A DNA stretch of 64,000 nucleotides from Flavobacterium frigoris (GTDB taxonomy: Bacteria > Bacteroidota > Bacteroidia > Flavobacteriales > Flavobacteriaceae), in contig NZ_FOFZ01000002.1 of assembly GCF_900111075.1 (NCBI RefSeq), forward strand, positions 186,001-250,000. Reading direction: 5' to 3'. The notes under the pieces are model-generated. The model did no database searches and was not told the origin of the DNA. It saw only the letters and a program-made list of their open reading frames with translations. Each line of letters opens with the position of its first letter. The first letter of the stretch is position 1. This document shows positions 56,744 through 64,000 of this stretch, piece after piece. The position numbers and the translations under genes were made by a program.

Positions 56744-56751
56744 TATATTTG
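56744..56751 (+). promoter_or_regulatory. -7 promoter element upstream of the hydrolase gene
   Basis: TATATTTG matches TAnnTTTG exactly, 28 bp before the start at 56780. A matching -33 TTG is not clear. Confidence 0.4.
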
Positions 56752-56779
56752 TGAAAATTGAAAATCCGTATTCAAAAAC

Positions 56780-57544
56780 ATGGAAAAAAACTATAAGAAG
56801 GAAGGTAAATACAGCTATTATGAAGCTGGAGAAGGAACGCCAATTGTAATCTTACACGGGCTAATGGGGGGATTGAGTAATTTTGATGCCGTAGCCAGTC
56901 ATTTTTCTGAAAAAGGATACAAAATTGTTATTCCGGATCTACCTATCTATACCCAAAATATTTTAAAAACAAACGTAAAAAGTTTCGCTAAATACGTTAA
57001 GGATTTTATCACTTTTAAAGGATTTGACAGAGTAATTCTTCTTGGGAATTCACTTGGAGGACATATTGCTTTATACCATACAAAAATGTACCCTGAAAAA
57101 GTGGCAGGACTTGTAATAACAGGAAGTTCCGGATTGTATGAAAGCGCCATGGGCGATAGTTATCCAAAAAGAGGTGACTATGAGTATATCAAGAAAAAAG
57201 CTGAAGACGTATTCTACGACCCTGCAATTGCTACACCAGAATTAATTGACGAAGTTTACGCAACAGTTAACGACAGAATAAAACTGATCAAAACATTAAC
57301 AATTGCCAAAAGTGCTATTCGTCATAATATGGCGAAAGATCTTCCAAAGATGCATGTACGAACTTGTATTATTTGGGGTAAAAACGACAAAGTAACCCCT
57401 CCGGATGTTGCTGAAGAATTTAATAAATTATTACCCAACTCAAGCTTATACTGGATTGACAAATGTGGTCACGCAGCAATGATGGAACATCCAGAAGAGT
57501 TCAATCGTTTGCTTGAAGAATGGCTAACTAAATCCAATTTATAA
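56780..57544 (+). CDS. Alpha/beta hydrolase
   Basis: This 254-residue alpha/beta-hydrolase has the nucleophile elbow GNSLGG with Ser91. The oxyanion-type HGLMGG follows strand 3 (26-31). The acid is probably the Asp in WGKNDKVTPP (about 207), and the base the His in IDKCGHAAMMEHP (about 236-242). There is no signal peptide. The natural substrate cannot be told; esterase, haloperoxidase and lipase-like members share this form. It lies 39 bp before engB in the same direction and may be co-transcribed. Confidence 0.88.
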   Translation: MEKNYKKEGKYSYYEAGEGTPIVILHGLMGGLSNFDAVASHFSEKGYKIVIPDLPIYTQNILKTNVKSFAKYVKDFITFKGFDRVILLGNSLGGHIALYHTKMYPEKVAGLVITGSSGLYESAMGDSYPKRGDYEYIKKKAEDVFYDPAIATPELIDEVYATVNDRIKLIKTLTIAKSAIRHNMAKDLPKMHVRTCIIWGKNDKVTPPDVAEEFNKLLPNSSLYWIDKCGHAAMMEHPEEFNRLLEEWLTKSNL

Positions 57545-57583
57545 GTACCTCTCTTCCATAAAAGAAGTTTTATACAAAAAAAT

Positions 57584-58204
57584 ATGAAAATCAATACCGC
57601 CGAATTTGTAATTAGCAACTCCGATGTGAGCAAATGTCCAAAAGACCGTTTGCCAGAATACGCTTTTATAGGCAGGTCTAATGTTGGAAAGTCCTCATTA
57701 ATCAATATGCTGACCAACCAAAAAAAATTAGCTAAAACATCTGGAAGACCCGGAAAAACACAGCTAATTAATCATTTCCTAATCAACAACAATTGGTTCT
57801 TAGTTGATTTACCTGGATATGGTTATGCTAAAGTATCCAAAAAAACAAAATCAGTTTTCCAACAGTTTATAACCGATTATTTTGAAACAAGAGAACAGTT
57901 GGTTTGTGCTTTTGTTTTAATCGATATCCGTCATGAAGCTCAAACAATCGATATTGAATTCATGTCTTATATGGGAGAGAGCGAAATTCCTTTTTGTATA
58001 ATTTTTACTAAAGCAGACAAGATCAGTAAAGTAAAAATTGATTCGCATATTGCGGCATATAAGAAAAGTATGTTTGCTAATAATTGGGCCGAAATGCCAC
58101 AATATTTCGTAACCTCTGCAACAGAATCGTTAGGAAAAGAAGATGTTTTAAACTATATCGACGAAGTAAATCAAGAAATTTTCAAGAGCGGTGGTCAGTT
58201 TTAA
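57584..58204 (+). CDS. engB: Ribosome biogenesis GTPase EngB/YihA
   Basis: This 206-residue small GTPase is needed for 50S subunit assembly. The motifs are G1 GRSNVGKSS (30-38), G2 Thr within SGRPGKTQ, G3 DLPGYG and G4 TKAD. The sequence EYAFIGRSNVGKSSLINML is diagnostic. It follows the hydrolase gene and converges on gldC, with a terminator between them. Confidence 0.96.
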   Translation: MKINTAEFVISNSDVSKCPKDRLPEYAFIGRSNVGKSSLINMLTNQKKLAKTSGRPGKTQLINHFLINNNWFLVDLPGYGYAKVSKKTKSVFQQFITDYFETREQLVCAFVLIDIRHEAQTIDIEFMSYMGESEIPFCIIFTKADKISKVKIDSHIAAYKKSMFANNWAEMPQYFVTSATESLGKEDVLNYIDEVNQEIFKSGGQF

Positions 58205-58235
58205 AAAATAGAGCACGTTCACTTCCAAATAAAAA

Positions 58236-58274
58236 AAACATCCCAAAACTTAAATTTAAGCTTTGGGATGTTTT
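58236..58274. terminator. Bidirectional terminator between engB and gldC
   Basis: AAAACATCCCAAA and TTTGGGATGTTTT are perfect complements, and the bases between (ACTTAA...TTAAGC) extend the stem with one mismatch. It lies between two convergent genes. Confidence 0.9.
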
Positions 58275-58295
58275 GCTTTACAGAAGAATTTGATC

Positions 58296-58631
58296 TTACT
58301 TCTTCAATTCTAGTTTTTCTGCAAAATACTCGCAAAAATCCCTCATAGTATCCGCCATTTTTTCATCATTTGTGGCACGTTGAAAAGTATCTGACATTGC
58401 CACCAAGGTTTGATGGAAGAAAATTTTCATTTCATCTACAGGCATCTCTTTTGTCCATAAATCAATACGCATACTTTCTTTGGCTTTACCATCCCACACA
58501 GACAACATAATTGCCTTTGCCTCTTCCAACTCTACTCCTCCGTCTTTTGCCGACCACAATAGTTTTTCCGGAACACGGTTTTCATCTAATTCTACAAGAA
58601 ATTTAATTTCTGATCTGTTTTTATCTGACAT
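58296..58631 (-). CDS. gldC: Gliding motility protein GldC
   Basis: This 111-residue cytoplasmic protein begins SDKNRSEIKFLVELDENRVP, typical of GldC of Flavobacterium. GldC supports but is not strictly required for gliding; a biochemical role is not established. No signal peptide or membrane helix is present. Its start codon meets the stop of gldB (shared base 58631), so translation is probably coupled. This gldB-gldC order matches the known locus. Confidence 0.92.
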   Translation of the reverse strand: MSDKNRSEIKFLVELDENRVPEKLLWSAKDGGVELEEAKAIMLSVWDGKAKESMRIDLWTKEMPVDEMKIFFHQTLVAMSDTFQRATNDEKMADTMRDFCEYFAEKLELKK

Positions 58632-59587
58632 TACTTTTTAGGTTTGTATTTTGATTTTTCAAATATTTCTTTAGCATTTGTATCTAATAATTGCTGCAAA
58701 GATACTTCATTGTTTTTCATATAGGAGCGAACTATTTGCCATCCTATCCAACCACCAACTTGGCCCGGTGTTTCATTATCGATTTCTAAATAAAATTTAG
58801 AAAAAGGTGCTGGACTTATAAAACGCGGAATCAGTTTTTGATCATCACTATAGAGCATTTCTTTTTCGATAAAATAGCGCCACATATAACTCTCATTTTG
58901 ATTACACCACTCTATCTGCTCGTTTGTATATCCCATCTTATCGGCATCGCTATAATCAGGCAGCAACACATCCTTCATGTACAATTCCTTTCCTGAATTT
59001 ATCATTTTAGACAATAAATTTTTAGAAGTATCTGGCGCTACTTTTCGTTTGTAAAAACTCGCAACTACGTCAGGCATAATTTGGCTTTCCTCGAAGTTCT
59101 GCTTTATATACTTAGGAAACTGATAGAACTTATGCTCTTTTCCCAAGTACATTTCGAGCGAAATAATTACAAGACTATCCGCATAAATGACTTTATTATT
59201 ATAATCCATTTCAGAAATTACAGTAATCACTTTTGGCGTCTTCGTTTCAGGAAAATAATATTTCATATGCTTAAAAAGCTCTTCCAGGTCCTTTTTGACA
59301 GGTTCGAAATTCGCATATTTTTTCTGAACTTCTGAATATAATTCTCTCCAAAGAGGATCCTGCATTTTATTTAACCACACGGCGTCATCATTTCCTGGAG
59401 GAAAGAAAAAAGGAAACTGTTTTCTTACTTTATATAGGTCTTTTGGTTCCGTTTCAAAAAACACTTTATCGAATCGCTCTACCTTTATTTCTACAGCAAC
59501 ATCATTGATTGCATTCTCTGTTTTGCTTTTTTTACCACATGATAGTAAAAAAAGACATATAAGCATCAAAATGTGAGATTTTTTCAT
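58631..59587 (-). CDS. gldB: Gliding motility lipoprotein GldB
   Basis: This 318-residue lipoprotein is needed for gliding. The signal peptide ends with a lipobox-like LLSC (Cys17, ICLFLLSCGKK). The mature part contains motifs such as VERFDKVFF, GKEHKFYQFP and FLEIDNETPGQVGGWIGWQIV, recalled from the GldB family and shared in form with DUF2268-like zinc peptidase relatives; no HExxH is seen. The ATG at 59587 is used since the signal peptide starts there; the 25 residues before it are not signal-like. It is divergent from nadE 101 bp away. Confidence 0.9.
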   Translation of the reverse strand: MKKSHILMLICLFLLSCGKKSKTENAINDVAVEIKVERFDKVFFETEPKDLYKVRKQFPFFFPPGNDDAVWLNKMQDPLWRELYSEVQKKYANFEPVKKDLEELFKHMKYYFPETKTPKVITVISEMDYNNKVIYADSLVIISLEMYLGKEHKFYQFPKYIKQNFEESQIMPDVVASFYKRKVAPDTSKNLLSKMINSGKELYMKDVLLPDYSDADKMGYTNEQIEWCNQNESYMWRYFIEKEMLYSDDQKLIPRFISPAPFSKFYLEIDNETPGQVGGWIGWQIVRSYMKNNEVSLQQLLDTNAKEIFEKSKYKPKK

Positions 59588-59688
59588 TATTTTTTTTTTA
59601 AATTTGCACTCTATAGAATGAGAAAAAGAAGCGCGCACTTGAATGATTTTGCAAATATACATTCCTGCTTGTTAAAACGTAAACTATT

Positions 59689-60489
59689 ATGATTAAAAAA
59701 AACACGCTTCAAGTTGAAAGTGCGAACACCCATATTGTCAATTGGCTAAAAACATATGCTGAAAACGCAAAAGTAAATGGCTTTGTTGTTGGGATATCCG
59801 GCGGAGTAGATTCAGCGGTAACCTCAACTTTGTGTGCACAAACGGGACTAAAGGTTTTATGTATTGAAATGCCTATTCATCAACATGAAAGCCATGTTAG
59901 CCGCGGACGTGAGCATATTCAACAATTGAAAGATAGATTTTCAAATGTTTCAGATACACTGGCAGATCTAACATCTGTTTTTGAAACTTTCAAAAATGAG
60001 GTTCCTACTGACTTTGAAGAACATAAGCTAAATCTAACACTTGCAAATACACGTGCTCGTTTGCGAATGACCACTTTATATTATTTTGCAGGAGTGCATG
60101 GATTATTAGTAGCGGGGACAGGAAATAAAGTAGAAGATTTTGGCGTTGGCTTTTTTACAAAATATGGAGATGGTGGCGTAGACCTTAGTCCAATTGCCGA
60201 TTTAATGAAATCGGAAGTATTTATGTTAGCCGAATACTTAAAAGTTCCTGCTTCCATTTTAAACGCGGCTCCATCTGACGGACTGTTTGGTGACGAAAAA
60301 ACGGATGAAGCACAGTTAGGTGCTACTTATGATGAATTAGAATGGGCTATGATTCAAGACCAAGAAGGAAAAGCGATCACTGACTTCTCTGCAAGAGAAA
60401 AAATAGTGTTTGAAATATACAAACGCTTGAATAAAATTAACCAACACAAAATGAAAGAAATACCTGTTTGTTTAGTTAATCGGTATTAA
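59689..60489 (+). CDS. nadE: NAD+ synthase, ammonia-dependent
   Basis: This 266-residue NadE amidates nicotinic acid adenine dinucleotide to NAD+, using ammonia directly since no glutaminase domain is attached. The P-loop SGGVDSA is at 37-43. The family sequences GTGNKVEDFGVGFFTKYGDG and NAAPSDGLFGDEKTDE are intact. It lies next to gldB, divergent. A short gap separates it from a response regulator gene on the same strand. Confidence 0.95.
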   Translation: MIKKNTLQVESANTHIVNWLKTYAENAKVNGFVVGISGGVDSAVTSTLCAQTGLKVLCIEMPIHQHESHVSRGREHIQQLKDRFSNVSDTLADLTSVFETFKNEVPTDFEEHKLNLTLANTRARLRMTTLYYFAGVHGLLVAGTGNKVEDFGVGFFTKYGDGGVDLSPIADLMKSEVFMLAEYLKVPASILNAAPSDGLFGDEKTDEAQLGATYDELEWAMIQDQEGKAITDFSAREKIVFEIYKRLNKINQHKMKEIPVCLVNRY

Positions 60490-60579
60490 TAGTCTTTTTA
60501 TCCATATAATTAGGAATAATACCTAAATTTTTTTATATTTAATAACAATTTGTGACAAAAAACTCTAAAACTAAAAATC

Positions 60580-61209
60580 ATGATAAAAGTATGCGTAGCA
60601 GATAACTACCCGGTAGTTCATTTCGGAGTGAAATCGTATTTTAAAGATCACGCCGAAATATCATTAGTTGCCAATGTTGGTAATTTTTTAATGATTCGTG
60701 ATATTCTTCTAACCAAAGAAATTGATGTTTTAATTTTAGACTTAGAATTAGAAGGTCTTTCCAGTATTTTTGAAGTCAAATCTATTTTGAAAAACTTTCC
60801 GAAGACGAAAATTATTATATTCAGCGGTCTTTCAGAACAGATTTATGCACCAAATGCAATTAAAGCAGGTGTTTCAGGATTTGTTCACAAAACAGAAAAA
60901 TTGGAGACCTTAGGTCAATCAATTATTAAAGTGAATCAAGGAAAGATCATCATGAATGAAACCGTGAAGAAAAACCTAGCCTTAATTGCGAAACAAAGCA
61001 AAAGCGAACGTTTGTATCGAAAACTTTCCAATCGTGAGGTTGAAGTGTTGCGTTATTTAAGTGGAGGTAAAAAGAATCACGAAATTGCTGAAATTCTAGG
61101 CCTTAACGAGAAAACGATAAGTACCTACAAATTGCGTTTGTTAACGAAACTCAATGTTACTAATCTAGTTGATTTAGTAAACAAAGCAAAAACATTAGAA
61201 ATAGTATAA
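60580..61209 (+). CDS. LuxR/NarL-type response regulator
   Basis: This 209-residue two-domain regulator has a receiver at 1-120 with the acidic Asp8, phospho-acceptor Asp54 in LILDLELEG, Ser in IFSGLS and Lys in VHKTE. A LuxR-type helix-turn-helix follows (about 145-205, LSNREVEVLRYLSGGKKNHEIAEILGLNEKTISTYKLRL). No histidine kinase gene is adjacent, so its partner is unknown. It ends at the same base region as the convergent dnaG gene (1 bp between them). Confidence 0.92.
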   Translation: MIKVCVADNYPVVHFGVKSYFKDHAEISLVANVGNFLMIRDILLTKEIDVLILDLELEGLSSIFEVKSILKNFPKTKIIIFSGLSEQIYAPNAIKAGVSGFVHKTEKLETLGQSIIKVNQGKIIMNETVKKNLALIAKQSKSERLYRKLSNREVEVLRYLSGGKKNHEIAEILGLNEKTISTYKLRLLTKLNVTNLVDLVNKAKTLEIV

Positions 61210-63177
61210 TTAAAATCGAGACATAACCCGTCCTAATTTTTTCGAAAAAGCAGAAGTTAGACCGAGATAATCTCTAATCATAGTCATAGGCTCCGTATTA
61301 TCTGATTCAGATGTTATGGAGCTTTTTATTTCTTCAATAATTTTACCCACTAAATACCAGCGCAGCGTTAAAATAGTCTCTGAGACATTTTGACCTATCG
61401 TGTCCTTTTTATATTTTGGAAAAATATTTTGTCCCTCCCAATTGTGCAAAACAACTCTTTCATCTTCCATTAAAATATCAGTAACCTCTTGGGCAAACTC
61501 TGGCTGCAAATGCATCAAATATTGTTCTAAACTGAATCCATCATTTTGAAGAAAATAGTTAATCAGATCATTGAATATATCCCGAAACAACGGATTTGCT
61601 AATTCAACCTCATCTTCTTGTAGGCTCAAATAGATTCTATGAAATACTTTGTATTCCTTTTTTTCAATCACATGTTCAATCTCACCTTCTCCATTTGATT
61701 TTAAAAGTACATCTTCAAATTCTTCCGTTTTATCACCATAGAGAAGCAATATCTCTATTATTTTTCGTTCTAAACGATAAAGAATATCCACCTTTTCAGC
61801 ATCGGTAGGATTTTCATTTTTCACAACTTCTAACGCCTTGTATTCTTGCTTTTGTTTTTTACCAACCTCAGCATTGTCTTTCTGAACTAACTGTGCCAAA
61901 GTACTGATTAGCACCTGCTCTGAAATATCCATTATTCGGGAACATTCCTGGATGTATATTTCACGTTGGATTCTATCTGGTATTTTAGAAATACTAACTA
62001 CCATATCCCGAATCAAATCGGCTTTCTTTATTGGATCATTCTTTGCTTCATTCATCAAAAGCGATGCTTTAAACTGAATGAAATCTTTTGCATTGTTTTC
62101 GAGATAAGCGACTAAATCATCATGAGATGTTTTCTTGGCAAAACTGTCTGGATCTTCTCCATCTGGAAAAGTACAAACCTTTACATTCATCCCCTCTTCC
62201 AGAATCAAATCGATTCCTCGAACGGAAGCACGCAATCCAGCAGCATCACCATCAAAAAGGACAGTAATATTTTTTGTTAGCCTATTAATTAAACGAATTT
62301 GATCTGGTGTCAATGCTGTCCCAGAAGATGCAACTACGTTCTCAATTCCAGATTGATTAAACTGAATAACGTCAGTATAACCTTCGACCAAAAAACAATT
62401 ATTAAGTTTGGCAATAGACTGTTTGGCTTGAAAGATCCCGTACAATACCTTACTCTTATGGTAAATATCGCTTTCTGGTGAGTTTAAATATTTGGCTGCC
62501 TTTTTATCATTGGTCAATATTCTTCCTCCAAAACCAAGTACCCTTCCTGACATACTTTGTATCGGAAACATAACGCGGCTTTTGAAACGGTCAAAGGGTC
62601 TGTCTTCTCTAGCAATTGTTAAACCTGTACTTTCCAGAAACTCTAATTTATAACCTTTTCCAAGTGCTTCTTTCGTAAAGGCATCCCAAGTATCCGGAGA
62701 ATATCCAAGACTAAACTTTTCAATGGTTTCATTAGTAAACCCTCTTTCTTTAAAATAAGAAAGACCAATAGCTTTTCCTTCTTCAGATTTTAAAAGTGTT
62801 TTATGAAAATAGTCTTTTGCAAATTCAGAAACTAAGTACATACTCTCTCGAATATCTGTATTTGCCTTTTCTTCGTTTGTCTGCTCTGTTTCCTCTATTT
62901 CTATATTGTATTTCCAGGCTAAGTACCGAATGGCTTCTGGGTAGGTAAAATGTTCGTGTTCCATCAAGAAAGCAACTGAATTACCCCCTTTTCCAGAACT
63001 AAAATCTTTCCAAATTCCTTTGGCTGGGGAAACCATAAAGGATGGAGAACGCTCGTCAGAGAACGGACTTAGTCCTTTAAAATTACTTCCTGCCCTTTTT
63101 AATTGGACAAAATCACCAATAACCTCCTCTACTCGAGCAGTTTCAAAAACAGTATCTATAGTCGCTTTAGAAATCAA
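61210..63177 (-). CDS. dnaG: DNA primase DnaG without zinc-ribbon ligands
   Basis: This 655-residue primase makes RNA primers for replication. The TOPRIM core is intact, with LVEGYTDVIQF and LFDGDAAGLRASVRG. The N-terminal domain aligns with the zinc-binding domain of Escherichia coli DnaG, but all four ligands are replaced: Ser37 and Ser40 (SPFS) for Cys40 and His43, Asp58 and Ser61 (DFSS) for Cys61 and Cys64. Surrounding conserved residues (DERSPSFMVSP, GGNSVAFLM) remain, so the domain is retained without zinc. A helical C-terminal helicase-binding region ends the protein. Confidence 0.96.
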   Translation of the reverse strand: MISKATIDTVFETARVEEVIGDFVQLKRAGSNFKGLSPFSDERSPSFMVSPAKGIWKDFSSGKGGNSVAFLMEHEHFTYPEAIRYLAWKYNIEIEETEQTNEEKANTDIRESMYLVSEFAKDYFHKTLLKSEEGKAIGLSYFKERGFTNETIEKFSLGYSPDTWDAFTKEALGKGYKLEFLESTGLTIAREDRPFDRFKSRVMFPIQSMSGRVLGFGGRILTNDKKAAKYLNSPESDIYHKSKVLYGIFQAKQSIAKLNNCFLVEGYTDVIQFNQSGIENVVASSGTALTPDQIRLINRLTKNITVLFDGDAAGLRASVRGIDLILEEGMNVKVCTFPDGEDPDSFAKKTSHDDLVAYLENNAKDFIQFKASLLMNEAKNDPIKKADLIRDMVVSISKIPDRIQREIYIQECSRIMDISEQVLISTLAQLVQKDNAEVGKKQKQEYKALEVVKNENPTDAEKVDILYRLERKIIEILLLYGDKTEEFEDVLLKSNGEGEIEHVIEKKEYKVFHRIYLSLQEDEVELANPLFRDIFNDLINYFLQNDGFSLEQYLMHLQPEFAQEVTDILMEDERVVLHNWEGQNIFPKYKKDTIGQNVSETILTLRWYLVGKIIEEIKSSITSESDNTEPMTMIRDYLGLTSAFSKKLGRVMSRF

Positions 63178-63231
63178 TTTAATTTAGGGTAAAAGTTATA
63201 AAGGCTCAAAGTTACAAAGTTTTTAAATAGC

Positions 63232-63270
63232 AAAAACCCTTTCCTGATTCAATATCTGAAAGGGTTTTTT
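63232..63270. terminator. Terminator downstream of the barrel gene
   Basis: AAAAACCCTTTC and GAAAGGGTTTTTT pair around 14 bases. It lies 19 bp past the stop of the minus-strand barrel gene and stands upstream of dnaG. Confidence 0.85.
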
Positions 63271-63288
63271 AACTAACTCAAACTAAAC

Positions 63289-64000
63289 CTAATTAAAATC
63301 AAATCGAACGCCTAACGACACATTATTTTGCTTAACAGCATTGTCTTTGAACAGAGGATTTAAATCATATTTTAAATACAAACTGGTCGCTCCATAACCC
63401 ACATAACCGCTTAATCCATATATAAAACTATCCACATTAAAATCACCTTTAGTTATTTCTCTCGACTTGTATTCATCACTGTCATACTTGATATATTGCT
63501 TCGATTTCAGGTTTGTTCCAACATATCCTCCTAAACCGAATCTAAAACTGTCATGTGTTTTAAAATAAGTCTTCCCATCTCTTAATTTCGGCTTGGTGAA
63601 GTCAAATTCTAAATGCAACGGAAAAACTAAATTCACATTCTTAAAACGAGAATCCTCTTGGCGAATTGGATTTACCTCCAAATTTGTTTGCTTGCCATCT
63701 ATTACAAAACGCCTATTATCAGTAACTCGTAAATTATTGTACATTAACGAAAATCCATATTTGGCATGTAACAAATTGTTGTTTTTAAAAATCCTTGTAT
63801 TGTATGTCAATCCCCATTCGTAGAAATGAGAACCCCAATATCTAAAATCTGATTTAGCTGCAGTACCATCTATAACAACATTATTTAAACCCGTTGCAAG
63901 AACCACTTGAGTTGTCGTTCTTTTTGACTGACGATCTTCTTTTTCACTTTGCCCTTTATAAACCTTCATAGAAGTAAAATTAATCTCCGTTTTATTTTCC
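63289..64000 (-). CDS. Predicted outer-membrane beta-barrel protein, 5' end outside the window
   Basis: The frame is open from the window edge to the stop, and the codons upstream of the first visible ATG at 63969 read ENKTEINFTS, so the start lies beyond base 64000. The visible 235 residues are beta-rich with alternating polar and aromatic residues and end in VSLGVRFDFN, typical of a barrel C-terminus. Repeated strand patterns (YGFSLMYNNLRV, FRFGLGGYVG, FIYGLSGYVGYG) fit a porin-like barrel. I cannot name the family or its cargo. Confidence 0.65.
   Translation of the reverse strand, partial: ENKTEINFTSMKVYKGQSEKEDRQSKRTTTQVVLATGLNNVVIDGTAAKSDFRYWGSHFYEWGLTYNTRIFKNNNLLHAKYGFSLMYNNLRVTDNRRFVIDGKQTNLEVNPIRQEDSRFKNVNLVFPLHLEFDFTKPKLRDGKTYFKTHDSFRFGLGGYVGTNLKSKQYIKYDSDEYKSREITKGDFNVDSFIYGLSGYVGYGATSLYLKYDLNPLFKDNAVKQNNVSLGVRFDFN

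Larger units (their letters stand above)
56384..56779. other. Divergent control region between mraZ and the hydrolase gene
   Basis: This is 396 bp without a gene. It holds the candidate MraZ operator and a -7 element TATTTTTG on the minus strand (56410-56417) for the division cluster, and a -7 element TATATTTG (56744-56751) for the hydrolase gene. The middle is AT-rich with no clear structure. Confidence 0.7.

Overview
This AT-rich window comes from a chromosome of the Bacteroidota, class Flavobacteriia, and most resembles Flavobacterium. The evidence is the gliding/type IX secretion genes gldK-gldL-gldM-gldN, the gldB-gldC pair, an XrtF-type exosortase, a short primary sigma factor lacking region 1.1, promoter elements of the TTG-N19-TAnnTTTG type, and families of palindromic intergenic repeats that I recall from Flavobacterium genomes. 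It is mostly core chromosome. I see no prophage, insertion sequence, CRISPR array or integron.

Layout. 1-6.5 kb: a cut-off acyltransferase gene, a lipid kinase facing an App1-type phosphatidate phosphatase, an ABC-F ATPase, a DUF983 protein and an FAD oxidoreductase. 6.6-15.1 kb, minus strand: topA, an arginase-fold gene that has lost metal ligands, then gldK-L-M-N, the secretion/gliding motor core. 15.5-21.1 kb: a glycerol regulon, with a DeoR-type repressor divergent from glpD-glpK-glpF and a predicted outer-membrane barrel gene. 21.4-28.4 kb: miaB, a sigma-54-type activator, lptE, an unknown gene, secG, groES and groEL, followed by a decayed duplicate of the groEL 3' end with its terminator. 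28.4-33.2 kb: a DedA protein, a beta-CASP metallo-hydrolase beside an ATP-cone/nuclease fusion, an exosortase with its partner, and a GAF-type methionine sulfoxide reductase. 33.3-40.4 kb: rpsO, pnp, rpoD, rpe, a CBS protein, a zinc peptidase, tRNA-Arg(TCG) and a YqeY protein. 40.7-56.4 kb, minus strand: a division and wall cluster (mraZ, rsmH, ftsL, ftsI, murE, mraY, murD, ftsW, murG, murC, ftsQ, ftsA, ftsZ) headed by three GTGGT boxes with 10-bp spacing. 56.8-64 kb: an alpha/beta hydrolase, engB, gldC, gldB, nadE, a LuxR-type response regulator, dnaG and a cut-off beta-barrel gene.

Themes. Several genes keep a fold but appear to have lost its chemistry: the arginase-like protein, GldK (formylglycine-enzyme fold without its cysteines) and DnaG (zinc-ribbon region without zinc ligands). 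The best candidates for under-described biology are the arginase-fold pseudoenzyme beside the secretion motor, the ATP-cone/nuclease plus beta-CASP pair, the mraZ operator, and the intergenic repeat families.
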